9,165 bases of DNA from Spirochaetota bacterium (GTDB lineage: Bacteria > Spirochaetota > UBA4802 > UB4802), in assembly GCA_018399855.1 (NCBI GenBank), contig JAGYNX010000063.1, forward strand, positions 1 through 9,165, written 5' to 3'. Below are positions 1 to 6,967 of this stretch, in pieces. The translations under genes and the position numbers were made by a program. Positions within the stretch are counted from its first letter, which is position 1. Each line of letters starts with the position of its first letter. The notes under the pieces are model-generated. The model made no database searches, had not been told where the DNA came from, and saw only the letters and a list, made by a program, of their open reading frames with translations.

Positions 1-1533
<1,533 letters not shown>

Positions 1534-1670
1534 ACAATAATATCCCTGTTTGTCGTTATTTGCTTTTTCATTATATATAATTACTTGTACGGAGGGTATT
1601 CACTCTCTACTTTAATAAGACAACTACTAGGGGGAATGTTTCATAATTACAATGATAAAATTACAGTTTA
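1534..1670. other. proB-secA intergenic gap, no gene seen
   Basis: This 137-nt AT-rich gap holds no credible small gene. On the minus strand a perfect TATAAT lies at 1575-1570, about 37 nt before the secA start, which would suit a -10 box. No convincing -35 hexamer sits 16-18 nt upstream of it, so I do not call a promoter. A 7-bp inverted repeat (1653-1659 with 1667-1673) overlaps the proB stop codon. It is purely weak pairs apart from one G-C and has no T-run after it, so it is a poor terminator. Confidence 0.5.
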
Positions 1671-2780
1671 TCAAAAAATTATCAAGTCGTTTCTGTTAAT
1701 AACCTCATCATAAAAAGCAGCCCCGAGGATTTCATTTATCTGGTTTGAATTTTTACCCATTATTTTACGCAACTCGCTGCTATTGTAATTAACAATACCA
1801 CGCCCGATCACGGTTCCATCATGATCACAAATATCTACCGCATCACCCAGTTCAAATGTGCCGGTTGCTGACACTATACCAATCGCCAGGAGAGATTTTT
1901 TACTGTGTAGTAACGCATGTGCAGCCCCCTCATCAATTGTAAGACTTCCCTTAACCTGCACATTGAATGCTATCCATCGTTTTCTGCTTTTCAATACTGG
2001 ATTTGATCCTGCGAACAATGTCCCGAGCTTCTCGCCATTCATGATCCTTGTGAGCACTTTCTCTTCGTTGCCGTTGGCAATTACCATCATCTCACCCGAG
2101 CGTAGTATTATCTCGGCTGCGGAAATTTTTGTGGTCATCCCCCCGGTGCCATGCTGGCTGGACGTGCCGCGGCTTCTTTTCTTTACCTCATCATCAATCT
2201 CGTGAATTTCTTCAACCGGATGGCTGTCTTTCATGTCCCAGTAGAATCCATCTACGTCTGAAAGTAAGATTAAGAGATCAGCTTCAATTATATTGGCCAC
2301 ATGGGCTGAAAGTGTATCATTATCACCAAATTTTATCTCTTTTATAACTACCGAATCGTTTTCATTTACAATAGGAATAACATCCATCTCCAGCAATGCC
2401 TGGAGTGTGTGCCGGGCGTTGAGAAAGCGTCGTCGATGTTTCACATCATCTTCGGTAAGAAGAATCTGGCCCACTTCCCGCCCTTCCCAGTTGAAACACT
2501 TACGGTATTCATTCATCAAGATACTCTGGCCTACCGATGCCATCGCCTGCTTCTCGGGGATAGTGCAAAGCTGCCTTTTCTTGTTCATGGCGCCGGAGCC
2601 GGCACTGATAGCTCCTGATGACACCACCACCACCTGGTAACCTGCCCTTGTCAGCGAGGTTATATCAGTAACAATACGTGATATCTTATTTGTTGATATG
2701 GTGTTATTCTCTGTAATCAATGATGAACCGATTTTCACCACCACACGACGAACATTCTGTATGTACTCTTTACGAGGCAC
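1671..2780 (-). CDS. proB: Glutamate 5-kinase with C-terminal PUA domain
   Basis: ProB phosphorylates L-glutamate to glutamyl 5-phosphate, the first step of proline synthesis, in the cytoplasm. The 369 residues match the usual 367-370. The amino-acid kinase domain covers about residues 10-255. It has VVVKIGSSL (13-21, catalytic lysine K16), SSGAISAG (54-61), PIVNENDSV (136-144), FGDNDTLSAHV (151-161), LLSDVDGFY and the GTGGMTTK loop (211-218). A PUA domain follows from about 270. The start is GTG at 2780; no ATG is available before the VVVKIG strand, and a GGAGAAG Shine-Dalgarno lies just upstream. The GTG sits inside the 3' end of obg (11-nt overlap), so translational coupling is likely. proA, the next enzyme of the pathway, does not follow; secA does. 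Confidence 0.97.
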   Translation of the reverse strand: MPRKEYIQNVRRVVVKIGSSLITENNTISTNKISRIVTDITSLTRAGYQVVVVSSGAISAGSGAMNKKRQLCTIPEKQAMASVGQSILMNEYRKCFNWEGREVGQILLTEDDVKHRRRFLNARHTLQALLEMDVIPIVNENDSVVIKEIKFGDNDTLSAHVANIIEADLLILLSDVDGFYWDMKDSHPVEEIHEIDDEVKKRSRGTSSQHGTGGMTTKISAAEIILRSGEMMVIANGNEEKVLTRIMNGEKLGTLFAGSNPVLKSRKRWIAFNVQVKGSLTIDEGAAHALLHSKKSLLAIGIVSATGTFELGDAVDICDHDGTVIGRGIVNYNSSELRKIMGKNSNQINEILGAAFYDEVINRNDLIIF

Positions 2781-3765
2781 CAGTCTTCTCCAGTAATAAT
2801 TCTATTAAATGCAGCAATTTTTCAATATTATCCCCTGAAACTGATGAAATGGGAAGCACTTCGTGGTCTTTCATTTTTTCATCCATCTCCCGGATATCCT
2901 CATCGTCCACCAGGTCGGACTTTGTAAGAAGTATCATGTTCGGACGTGACAATAATGCCGGATTATATGTTTCAAGTTCTGACTGCAGCAGTGAAAGGGT
3001 GTATTTCGGATCCCGTTCTGTGATTTCGATGCAGTAAAGAATTACCCGCACCCGCTCGATATGCTGCAGAAAGGACAGTCCCAATCCATGTCCCCTGTGT
3101 GCCCCTTCAACGATTCCCGGTATATCGGCAATTTTGTAGTATGTACCGTTCTCTCGGGGCACCACCCCAAGATTGGGTATAAGTGTTGTAAAAGGATAAT
3201 CCGCAACCTTGGGCTTCGCGTTAGTAACTGATGACAGCAGTGTAGACTTTCCGGCGTTAGGAAGTCCAACAAGTCCTACATCCGCGATGAGCTTCAGGTT
3301 CAGTACAAGCTCTTTTTCGTCACCGGGCATTCCCGGCTGAGCAAAACGGGGCGCCTGGTAGGTAGATGACTTAAAATGAGAGTTACCCTTCCCGCCTATA
3401 CCGCCGCTTGCCACCAGGATTTGTTCCCCCTCTTCCAGAAGGTCTCCAACCACTTCGTCAGATTCCCTGTCTATCAGCTGGGTTCCGGGTGGCACTTTAA
3501 CGACCAGGTCTTCTCCATCCCTTCCATGCTTGTTCTGTCCCATACCCTGCTTCCCCTTCTCAGCTGAATAGACACGATCTTTGAAAAGGTGTGAAAGGTT
3601 ATGGTACCCACCATCTGCCTGGAAGTATACATCACCGCCTTCCCCGCCATCGCCGCCATCAGGGCCACCACGAGGTATGTATTTTTCCCTGCGGAATGAC
3701 ACCGCACCAGGCCCGCCTTTTCCGGCACGAACCCTTACGACTATTGTATCAGTAAATTTAGGCAC
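2770..3765 (-). CDS. obg: GTPase Obg/CgtA (short form without OCT domain)
   Basis: Obg is an essential ribosome-associated GTPase involved in 50S subunit maturation and stress control. The glycine-rich Obg fold covers residues 1-158, with the typical GGPDGGDGGEGGDV stretch at 33-46. The G domain follows with G1 GLPNAGKST (167-175), G2 TT in PFTTLIPNLG (191-200), G3 DIPG (214-217), G4 TKSD (281-284) and G5 SSVSG (307-311). At 331 residues it ends directly after the G domain. The C-terminal OCT domain known from Bacillus is absent, and so is a long acidic tail; short forms are common in other bacteria. Translation probably starts at GTG 3765, with AAGGA nine nt upstream (3779-3775). Its stop overlaps proB by 11 nt. 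A 180-nt gap separates it from rpmA. Confidence 0.97.
   Translation of the reverse strand: MPKFTDTIVVRVRAGKGGPGAVSFRREKYIPRGGPDGGDGGEGGDVYFQADGGYHNLSHLFKDRVYSAEKGKQGMGQNKHGRDGEDLVVKVPPGTQLIDRESDEVVGDLLEEGEQILVASGGIGGKGNSHFKSSTYQAPRFAQPGMPGDEKELVLNLKLIADVGLVGLPNAGKSTLLSSVTNAKPKVADYPFTTLIPNLGVVPRENGTYYKIADIPGIVEGAHRGHGLGLSFLQHIERVRVILYCIEITERDPKYTLSLLQSELETYNPALLSRPNMILLTKSDLVDDEDIREMDEKMKDHEVLPISSVSGDNIEKLLHLIELLLEKTGAS
2785..2791 (-). promoter_or_regulatory. Shine-Dalgarno for the GTG start of proB
   Basis: On the minus strand GGAGAAG is followed by a 4-nt spacer and GTG at 2780. It lies within the last codons of obg. It supports the GTG start for proB, since there is no nearby in-frame ATG, and it explains how proB can be read from the obg transcript. 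Confidence 0.7.
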
Positions 3766-3811
3766 TGTTATTTTTCCTTTTTGAAGTCATATATACGAAA
3801 CTGTCAGCAAC

Positions 3812-3836
3812 CACAGAAAACCAGAGATACAGAGTA
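3812..3836 (+). repeat. Degenerate ACAGAG-type intergenic repeat, copy 1
   Basis: On the plus strand this purine-rich stretch has the pattern CACA, then eleven bases, then GATACAGAG. It aligns without gaps to 5217-5241, with 16 of 25 positions identical, and both lie in intergenic gaps in the same orientation. I recall similar CACAGAG-rich strings from intergenic DNA of many environmental bacteria. Their function is unknown to me. Confidence 0.4.
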
Positions 3837-3862
3837 TTTGCGATTTCCGTCTTTAAACACGA

Positions 3863-3893
3863 ATCGCGTAAAGAGATTACCTCAATACGCGAT
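3863..3893. repeat. 8-bp perfect inverted repeat in rpmA-obg gap
   Basis: ATCGCGTA (3863-3870) and TACGCGAT (3886-3893) are exact reverse complements separated by 15 nt. The left arm also pairs with GCGATT at 3840-3845 (as AATCGC at 3862-3867), so the minus-strand transcript could form only one of the two hairpins at a time. No T-run follows, so this is not a standard terminator. It may be an RNA-processing site, a regulatory leader of obg, or chance. Confidence 0.5.
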
Positions 3894-3945
3894 CCTGATA
3901 ATAAAAAGTCAACCTGATGAATCTGCGCAATGCAGACTGGTATCG

Positions 3946-4203
3946 TTATGAAGCAGGGTATATTGAAACCCTTTTCCTGGTTTTACCGACGTTTTCAAAA
4001 GTCACTTTACCATCAATTGTGGCAAAAAGTGTATCGTCACCACCTTTGCCCACGTTTATACCAGGATGTATCTTCGTACCGCGTTGTCGAACAATTATCG
4101 TACCACTTTTTACCAGCTGACCACCATATCGTTTCACTCCAAGTCGTTTAGAATTGGAATCTCTACCGTTTCTTGTTGATCCGCCACCTTTTTTATGAGC
4201 CAT
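3946..4203 (-). CDS. rpmA: 50S ribosomal protein L27 (no N-terminal extension)
   Basis: L27 is a basic protein of the large ribosomal subunit whose N-terminal arm reaches the peptidyl-transferase centre. The 85 residues match the usual length, with MAHKKGGGSTRNGRDSNSK, then GVKRYGGQ, VRQRGTKIHPG and GKGGDDTLFA. The start is fixed: a strong AAAGGAG lies 7 nt before ATG 4203, and in-frame stops occur 8 and 10 codons upstream with no start codon between. The Firmicutes-type cleavable leader (FFA before the mature end) is therefore absent, although a Prp-type protease is encoded 54 nt upstream. It belongs to the rplU-prp-rpmA cluster. Confidence 0.98.
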   Translation of the reverse strand: MAHKKGGGSTRNGRDSNSKRLGVKRYGGQLVKSGTIIVRQRGTKIHPGINVGKGGDDTLFATIDGKVTFENVGKTRKRVSIYPAS

Positions 4204-4210
4204 GTTAAAA

Positions 4211-4217
4211 CTCCTTT
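4211..4217 (-). promoter_or_regulatory. Shine-Dalgarno fixing the rpmA start
   Basis: AAAGGAG on the minus strand, 7 nt before ATG 4203, is the strongest ribosome-binding site in the window. With the in-frame stops just upstream it shows that L27 starts directly at its mature-type N terminus. Confidence 0.8.
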
Positions 4218-4257
4218 CTATTGGTCAAATTCATTTCAAACTTGCTATTACCCGTAA

Positions 4258-4611
4258 TCACAATGCAATCTCCAGCCTTTCGGGATACTGCTTTCTTATC
4301 TCAAAAAGCCCAAGCAGCATTGTGTGAATAATTATTTCTATTGTTTTTCTCTCTTCTATGGTTAATCCTTTAATGGTAAACGTTGAAGAAAGATACCCAT
4401 CATTCTGCGTAATATTCTGCGATACTCCGGCAATCCTGTCAATAGAAACTATGGCTGTTTGTATCAATGTGGAAACCGCGGCACACACTATATCAGTTCC
4501 CTTCTCTGCCAGCCCCGCGTGTCCTTCTGTTATGAGTCCAGCGGTTCCATTGTCGGACAGTACAACCCTGTTATCGGTATAGTTGACCTTTAACAGTTTT
4601 ACTCTTATCAC
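4258..4611 (-). CDS. prp: Prp-type (YsxB family) ribosomal-processing cysteine protease
   Basis: The family is known from Firmicutes, where Prp removes an N-terminal extension from ribosomal protein L27, allowing the 50S subunit to assemble. The 117 residues are near the usual size. The diagnostic motif GHAG...D-IVCAAVS is present: H31 and C43 form the likely catalytic dyad, with the same 12-residue spacing as H22/C34 of the Staphylococcus enzyme. The C-terminal half resembles the family (YLSSTFTIKG, then an alpha-helical end). Translation starts at GTG 4611, only 4 nt after the rplU stop, with no good Shine-Dalgarno, so translational coupling to rplU is likely. The position between L21 and L27 is the classic one. 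The neighbouring L27 has no extension, so the substrate here is unclear. Family assignment is firm; function is inferred. Confidence 0.9.
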   Translation of the reverse strand: MIRVKLLKVNYTDNRVVLSDNGTAGLITEGHAGLAEKGTDIVCAAVSTLIQTAIVSIDRIAGVSQNITQNDGYLSSTFTIKGLTIEERKTIEIIIHTMLLGLFEIRKQYPERLEIAL

Positions 4612-4615
4612 CGCT

Positions 4616-4927
4616 TTACTTTACGGCAACGTCATTTATCTTAAGTTTTGTCTGCTGCTGCCTGTGTCCCAGTGTCCTGGTGTAGTTTTTTCGCTTCTTA
4701 AACTTAATTCCCCGTACCTTTTTATCTTTGAATATCTCCAGCACGCTGGCCGATACGGATACATTATCAAGATATGGCTGCCCAATCAGCACTTTTTCTC
4801 CATCTACACACATGAGAACCTTATCAAGGGTTACGTCACCCTCTTCACCTTTCAACTTGTCAACAGCTATTGTCATGTCCTTTTCGACTTTATACTGTTT
4901 TCCTGCTATTTCAACAATTGCGTACAT
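4616..4927 (-). CDS. rplU: 50S ribosomal protein L21
   Basis: L21 binds 23S rRNA in the large ribosomal subunit. The 103 residues have the usual length and start MYAIVEIAGKQYKVEKD, with the conserved IGQPYL segment and the basic stretch KVRGIKFKKRKNYTRTLGHRQ followed by QTKLKI, all typical of the family. ATG 4927 has GGAG about 9 nt upstream. It heads the rplU-prp-rpmA-obg-proB cluster, beginning 92 nt after the tRNA. A 4-bp GC hairpin (4959-4962 with 4970-4973) lies in its leader, too small to call an L21 autoregulatory leader. I see no clear promoter between the tRNA terminator and the gene, so read-through from the tRNA promoter is possible. Confidence 0.97.
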   Translation of the reverse strand: MYAIVEIAGKQYKVEKDMTIAVDKLKGEEGDVTLDKVLMCVDGEKVLIGQPYLDNVSVSASVLEIFKDKKVRGIKFKKRKNYTRTLGHRQQQTKLKINDVAVK

Positions 4928-4991
4928 TATAATTAACTCCGTTGCATATTTTTCGCTTAGCGCTGTAAACGCTCACTTTTTATCATACATT

Positions 4992-5014
4992 GAAAAGGAG
5001 AATTATCCTCTCCT
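4992..5014 (-). terminator. Short intrinsic-type terminator after the tRNA
   Basis: On the minus strand AGGAGA (5014-5009) and TCTCCT (5001-4996) form a 6-bp stem with a 7-nt loop, followed by three more T and a C. It begins 6 nt after the tRNA discriminator base. The T-run is short, so termination may be partial and allow read-through into rplU. Confidence 0.55.
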
Positions 5015-5019
5015 GTATC

Positions 5020-5093
5020 TGGGCCCACAAGGATTCGAACCTTGGACCTACTGATTATGAGTCAGCCGCTCTAACCAACTGAGCTATGGGCCC
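5020..5093 (-). tRNA. tRNA with anticodon CAU: probably tRNA-Ile2 (lysidine type), alternatively elongator tRNA-Met
   Basis: The minus strand folds into a complete cloverleaf of 74 nt. The acceptor stem GGGCCCA pairs with TGGGCCC, the D arm is GCTC-AGTTGGTTA-GAGC, and the anticodon arm is GCTGA-CTCATAA-TCAGT with anticodon CAT. The T arm is CAAGG-TTCGAAT-CCTTG and the discriminator is A (5020). CCA is not encoded. The G1-C72 pair rules out an initiator tRNA-fMet. CAU tRNAs are either elongator Met or the AUA-reading Ile2, whose C34 is converted to lysidine by TilS. The C4-G69 and C5-G68 pairs and the overall sequence favour Ile2 in my judgement, but the call is not secure. A promoter lies upstream and a terminator downstream. 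Confidence 0.93.
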
Positions 5094-5108
5094 TTCGATT
5101 GGAGACAA

Positions 5109-5136
5109 ATTAATAATAAACCAAACCTGATGTCAA
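5109..5136 (-). promoter_or_regulatory. Sigma70-type promoter of the tRNA
   Basis: On the minus strand a perfect TTGACA (5136-5131) is followed after 16 nt by ATTAAT (5114-5109), a 4-of-6 match to TATAAT. The expected transcription start, near 5102, is about 8 nt before the tRNA 5' end. Position and the consensus -35 make it credible. It may also supply rplU and the genes after it by read-through. Confidence 0.6.
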
Positions 5137-5216
5137 GGAAATATCCGTAATTATGTCATTTTTTGGAATGCCATTACAGGTATGCTTCATTTTTCTTCAT
5201 ACTCTACAAAGGATAT

Positions 5217-5241
5217 CACAAAGTGACGAAGACACAGAGAA
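5217..5241 (+). repeat. Degenerate ACAGAG-type intergenic repeat, copy 2
   Basis: On the plus strand CACAAAG...GACGAAGACACAGAGA aligns without gaps to 3812-3836, 16 of 25 bases identical, with the ACAGAG core at the same offset. It lies in the gap between the tRNA promoter and the small membrane protein gene and runs into the inverted repeat at 5239-5266. Confidence 0.4.
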
Positions 5242-5266
5242 TTTTAACTGAAAATCCTTAAAATTC
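5239..5266 (-). terminator. 9-bp inverted repeat just after the membrane protein gene, possible terminator
   Basis: GAATTTTAA (5239-5247) and TTAAAATTC (5258-5266) are exact reverse complements around a 10-nt loop, starting 5 nt after the stop codon of the upstream gene. The position suits transcription termination or 3' end protection. The stem is AT-rich and no T-run follows, so this is a weak terminator call. Confidence 0.35.
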
Positions 5267-5271
5267 CATGA

Positions 5272-5808
5272 TCACTGGTACTCCAGGGTGGCCACGTAGG
5301 GGCTGAAGGATTTATTCTTTCCGTAATAATATTGTTTTTCATTTATTTCAATGGCATCGTTGTACGCTTCAACAACGCCAACTACGTGCACGATAGCACC
5401 AACCACGAAGAGAAGACCTGATATAATAAGGCGGGACTTCCGCTCTGTATTTGAATCAGTCTGCACTATGCCAAGATACAGGTAGTACGCGGCAAAACTG
5501 TAGCCGGCACCTGTCAACAGGCAAAAACCTACTGCTTTGAGGTCTTGCCGAAGGTATACGTGTCCCCCCCCTGGAACGATAAGGGAAAGCATGCATGCCA
5601 GGCGCGGGTCTCGTTTCTGGGTTGTCTGTTCGCTGTCACGGCGTTCGGGAGCTTTTCTGCTTAACTCATCCTGGTATATGGGAATATCACGTCCCTTGCG
5701 CTTACCTGCCTGTTCTTCAACTGTCAGCCCCCATACTCCAGGCATAAATGAGAGTTGAATGGCAAGAGTGGCGATCAGGCACAATGAGATAGCTTGTAGT
5801 AGTTTCAT
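5272..5808 (-). CDS. Hypothetical membrane protein with signal peptide and P-G-G-G-H-x-Y motif
   Basis: I do not recognise this 178-residue protein. Residues 1-27 form a signal peptide or N-terminal anchor (hydrophobic from about 3 to 26, ending VWGLT). A charged linker rich in K, R, E and D follows (about 30-68). Then comes LACMLSLIVPGGGHVYL (70-86), two hydrophobic segments (about 92-115, GFCLLTGAGYSFAAYYLYLGI; and about 128-147, IISGLLFVVGAIVHVVGVVE), and a polar tail. The PGGGHVYL turn before hydrophobic segments resembles the PGxGxxY motif of TM2 and DUF5683-like membrane proteins; this is a motif resemblance only. ATG 5808 has GGGG about 9 nt upstream. A candidate promoter lies in the 54-nt gap after the GGDEF gene, and an inverted repeat follows the stop, so it may be a single-gene unit. 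Confidence 0.8.
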   Translation of the reverse strand: MKLLQAISLCLIATLAIQLSFMPGVWGLTVEEQAGKRKGRDIPIYQDELSRKAPERRDSEQTTQKRDPRLACMLSLIVPGGGHVYLRQDLKAVGFCLLTGAGYSFAAYYLYLGIVQTDSNTERKSRLIISGLLFVVGAIVHVVGVVEAYNDAIEINEKQYYYGKNKSFSPYVATLEYQ

Positions 5809-5838
5809 TATAAGACCCCGATAAAGATGATTTTAAAG

Positions 5839-5866
5839 ATTATATTGCTTTCATGTGTCAAATCAA
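5839..5866 (-). promoter_or_regulatory. Candidate sigma70 promoter of the membrane protein gene
   Basis: On the minus strand TTGATT (5866-5861) and a perfect TATAAT (5844-5839) are separated by 16 nt. The expected start is about 24 nt before the ATG at 5808. The -35 box overlaps the TGA stop of the upstream GGDEF gene. A second TTGACA (5862-5857) lies too close to the -10 to serve it. Confidence 0.5.
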
Positions 5867-6942
5867 GAACTTTTCTCGGATACGGTTAAATAACTGATCC
5901 TGTTTCGTCCCTGCTGTTTTGACATATATAACGCCCTGTCTGCCCTTTCCACAAATGTCCTGTTATCATGATCAGTTTTTGGATTAAATTGCGTTAAGCC
6001 TATTGACACGGTAACACCCAGTTGCTTACCGTCATATTCAACTTTTGACTGGTCTACCCCGGCACGAATTCGCTCTGCCACTTTCATGGATTCGTTGATA
6101 TCAGTGTGCGGCAGTATAACCGCGAACTCTTCACCACCGTAACGTGCCGCTATATCACTCTGCCGTACTGATATACTGATAAGCTCCGCGACATTCTGCA
6201 GCACGAGGTCTCCACAGGTGTGTCCGTAGGTATCATTAAATTCTTTGAAATGATCAATATCTATCATGATCAGCGATAAAGCCAGGTGATTTCTGACAGC
6301 CCTTTCCCGTTCTTCCATCAGCACTGCCTGAAAGTAATGATGAATCTTTAGTTTTGTCATCATGTCGGTGGTTGCCATTTCATACAGAAAAGCGTTTTGT
6401 ATCGCGATACCCGCAAGTGAGGCGATGTTCAGAAGGTACTCTTTTTCTGATTCAGAAAATTTCTTTTCACTGATCCTTTCACTCAAGACGATGATTCCAT
6501 TCAGCTTGCCTTTTCCCTTTAGCGGCACGATGAGTGCGGGATCTACCACCTTCATCGTTTCAAGCGATTCATCTGAACCAAGGGCATCTGTCATTTCAGT
6601 AAGAGTATAGCACCTGAAATGTGTATCCAGAAACTGGATCATTTCTGAATCTGAATGGATTATATATTCTCTTGTATGATCCAGTTCGAATCCCTTGTAG
6701 TCTCTGTGCAATATGAATTCGTAGCTATCGATCCCTTTTTGAATGAATATACCGGCCTTTAATAACTGCATCTGACCCATGCATGTAAGCAGAATGGAGT
6801 CAATGAGTATATTATAATCAAGAGTGGAGTTCAGCCCTTTGCTGATTTCTATGAGCTGTTTGAGATCATATATCTTTCTTTCATACTGCTCAATCTCCAC
6901 GGGCAGTTTTATCTCAGCATCCATTTCTTCGTAATCTTTCAT
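5863..6942 (-). CDS. GAF-GGDEF diguanylate cyclase
   Basis: This protein likely makes cyclic di-GMP from two GTP in response to a ligand or redox signal on its GAF domain. No transmembrane segment is seen, so it is cytoplasmic. The 359 residues contain a short N-terminal helix (about 14-36), a GAF-like domain (about 37-190) and a GGDEF domain (about 192-353). The active loop is GGEEF (269-273), metal-binding aspartates are in MIDIDHF (D228), and FNDTYGH is intact. The product-inhibition I-site RQSD (260-263) lies five residues before GGEEF as in the family. The domain opening DMMTKLKIHHYF replaces the common DxLTGLxNRRxF. It begins 25 nt after the hisA stop with a weak ribosome-binding site, so it is probably cotranscribed with the his genes. 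The GAF ligand is unknown. Confidence 0.92.
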   Translation of the reverse strand: MKDYEEMDAEIKLPVEIEQYERKIYDLKQLIEISKGLNSTLDYNILIDSILLTCMGQMQLLKAGIFIQKGIDSYEFILHRDYKGFELDHTREYIIHSDSEMIQFLDTHFRCYTLTEMTDALGSDESLETMKVVDPALIVPLKGKGKLNGIIVLSERISEKKFSESEKEYLLNIASLAGIAIQNAFLYEMATTDMMTKLKIHHYFQAVLMEERERAVRNHLALSLIMIDIDHFKEFNDTYGHTCGDLVLQNVAELISISVRQSDIAARYGGEEFAVILPHTDINESMKVAERIRAGVDQSKVEYDGKQLGVTVSIGLTQFNPKTDHDNRTFVERADRALYMSKQQGRNRISYLTVSEKSS

Positions 6943-6967
6943 TTACTTACTACCTGCACCAATTAGT

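Larger units (their letters stand above)
3766..3945. other. rpmA-obg intergenic region with inverted repeats, no gene seen
   Basis: No small gene is convincing in these 180 nt, which is long compared with the other gaps in the same cluster. It contains an ACAGAG-type repeat remnant (3812-3836), an 8-bp perfect inverted repeat (3863-3870 with 3886-3893) with an alternative partner at 3840-3845, and a small 5-bp hairpin TCTGC/GCAGA (3922-3926 with 3932-3936). None is followed by a proper T-run on the minus strand, so no intrinsic terminator is called. Confidence 0.6.

Noticed and set aside
1570..1575. Perfect TATAAT upstream of secA as a promoter
   Set aside because: No acceptable -35 hexamer at 16-18 nt, and the region is AT-rich enough for a chance match.
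1653..1673. 7-bp inverted repeat at the proB stop codon as a terminator
   Set aside because: The stem is almost all A-T, includes the stop codon, and is not followed by a T-run on the minus strand.
2770..3765. Obg as a truncated or broken gene because it is shorter than the Bacillus protein
   Set aside because: All five G motifs and the Obg fold are complete. Forms lacking the OCT domain are normal in many bacteria.
4204..4257. A hidden N-terminal extension of L27 that Prp could cut
   Set aside because: The reading frame upstream of ATG 4203 has two TGA codons and no ATG, GTG or TTG between them and the start.
4955..4975. L21 autoregulatory leader in front of rplU
   Set aside because: Only a 4-bp stem can be seen, too small to support a leader call without alignment.
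5179..5202. GTATG/CATAC inverted repeat downstream of the membrane protein gene
   Set aside because: Five base pairs across a 13-nt loop in AT-rich DNA is expected by chance.
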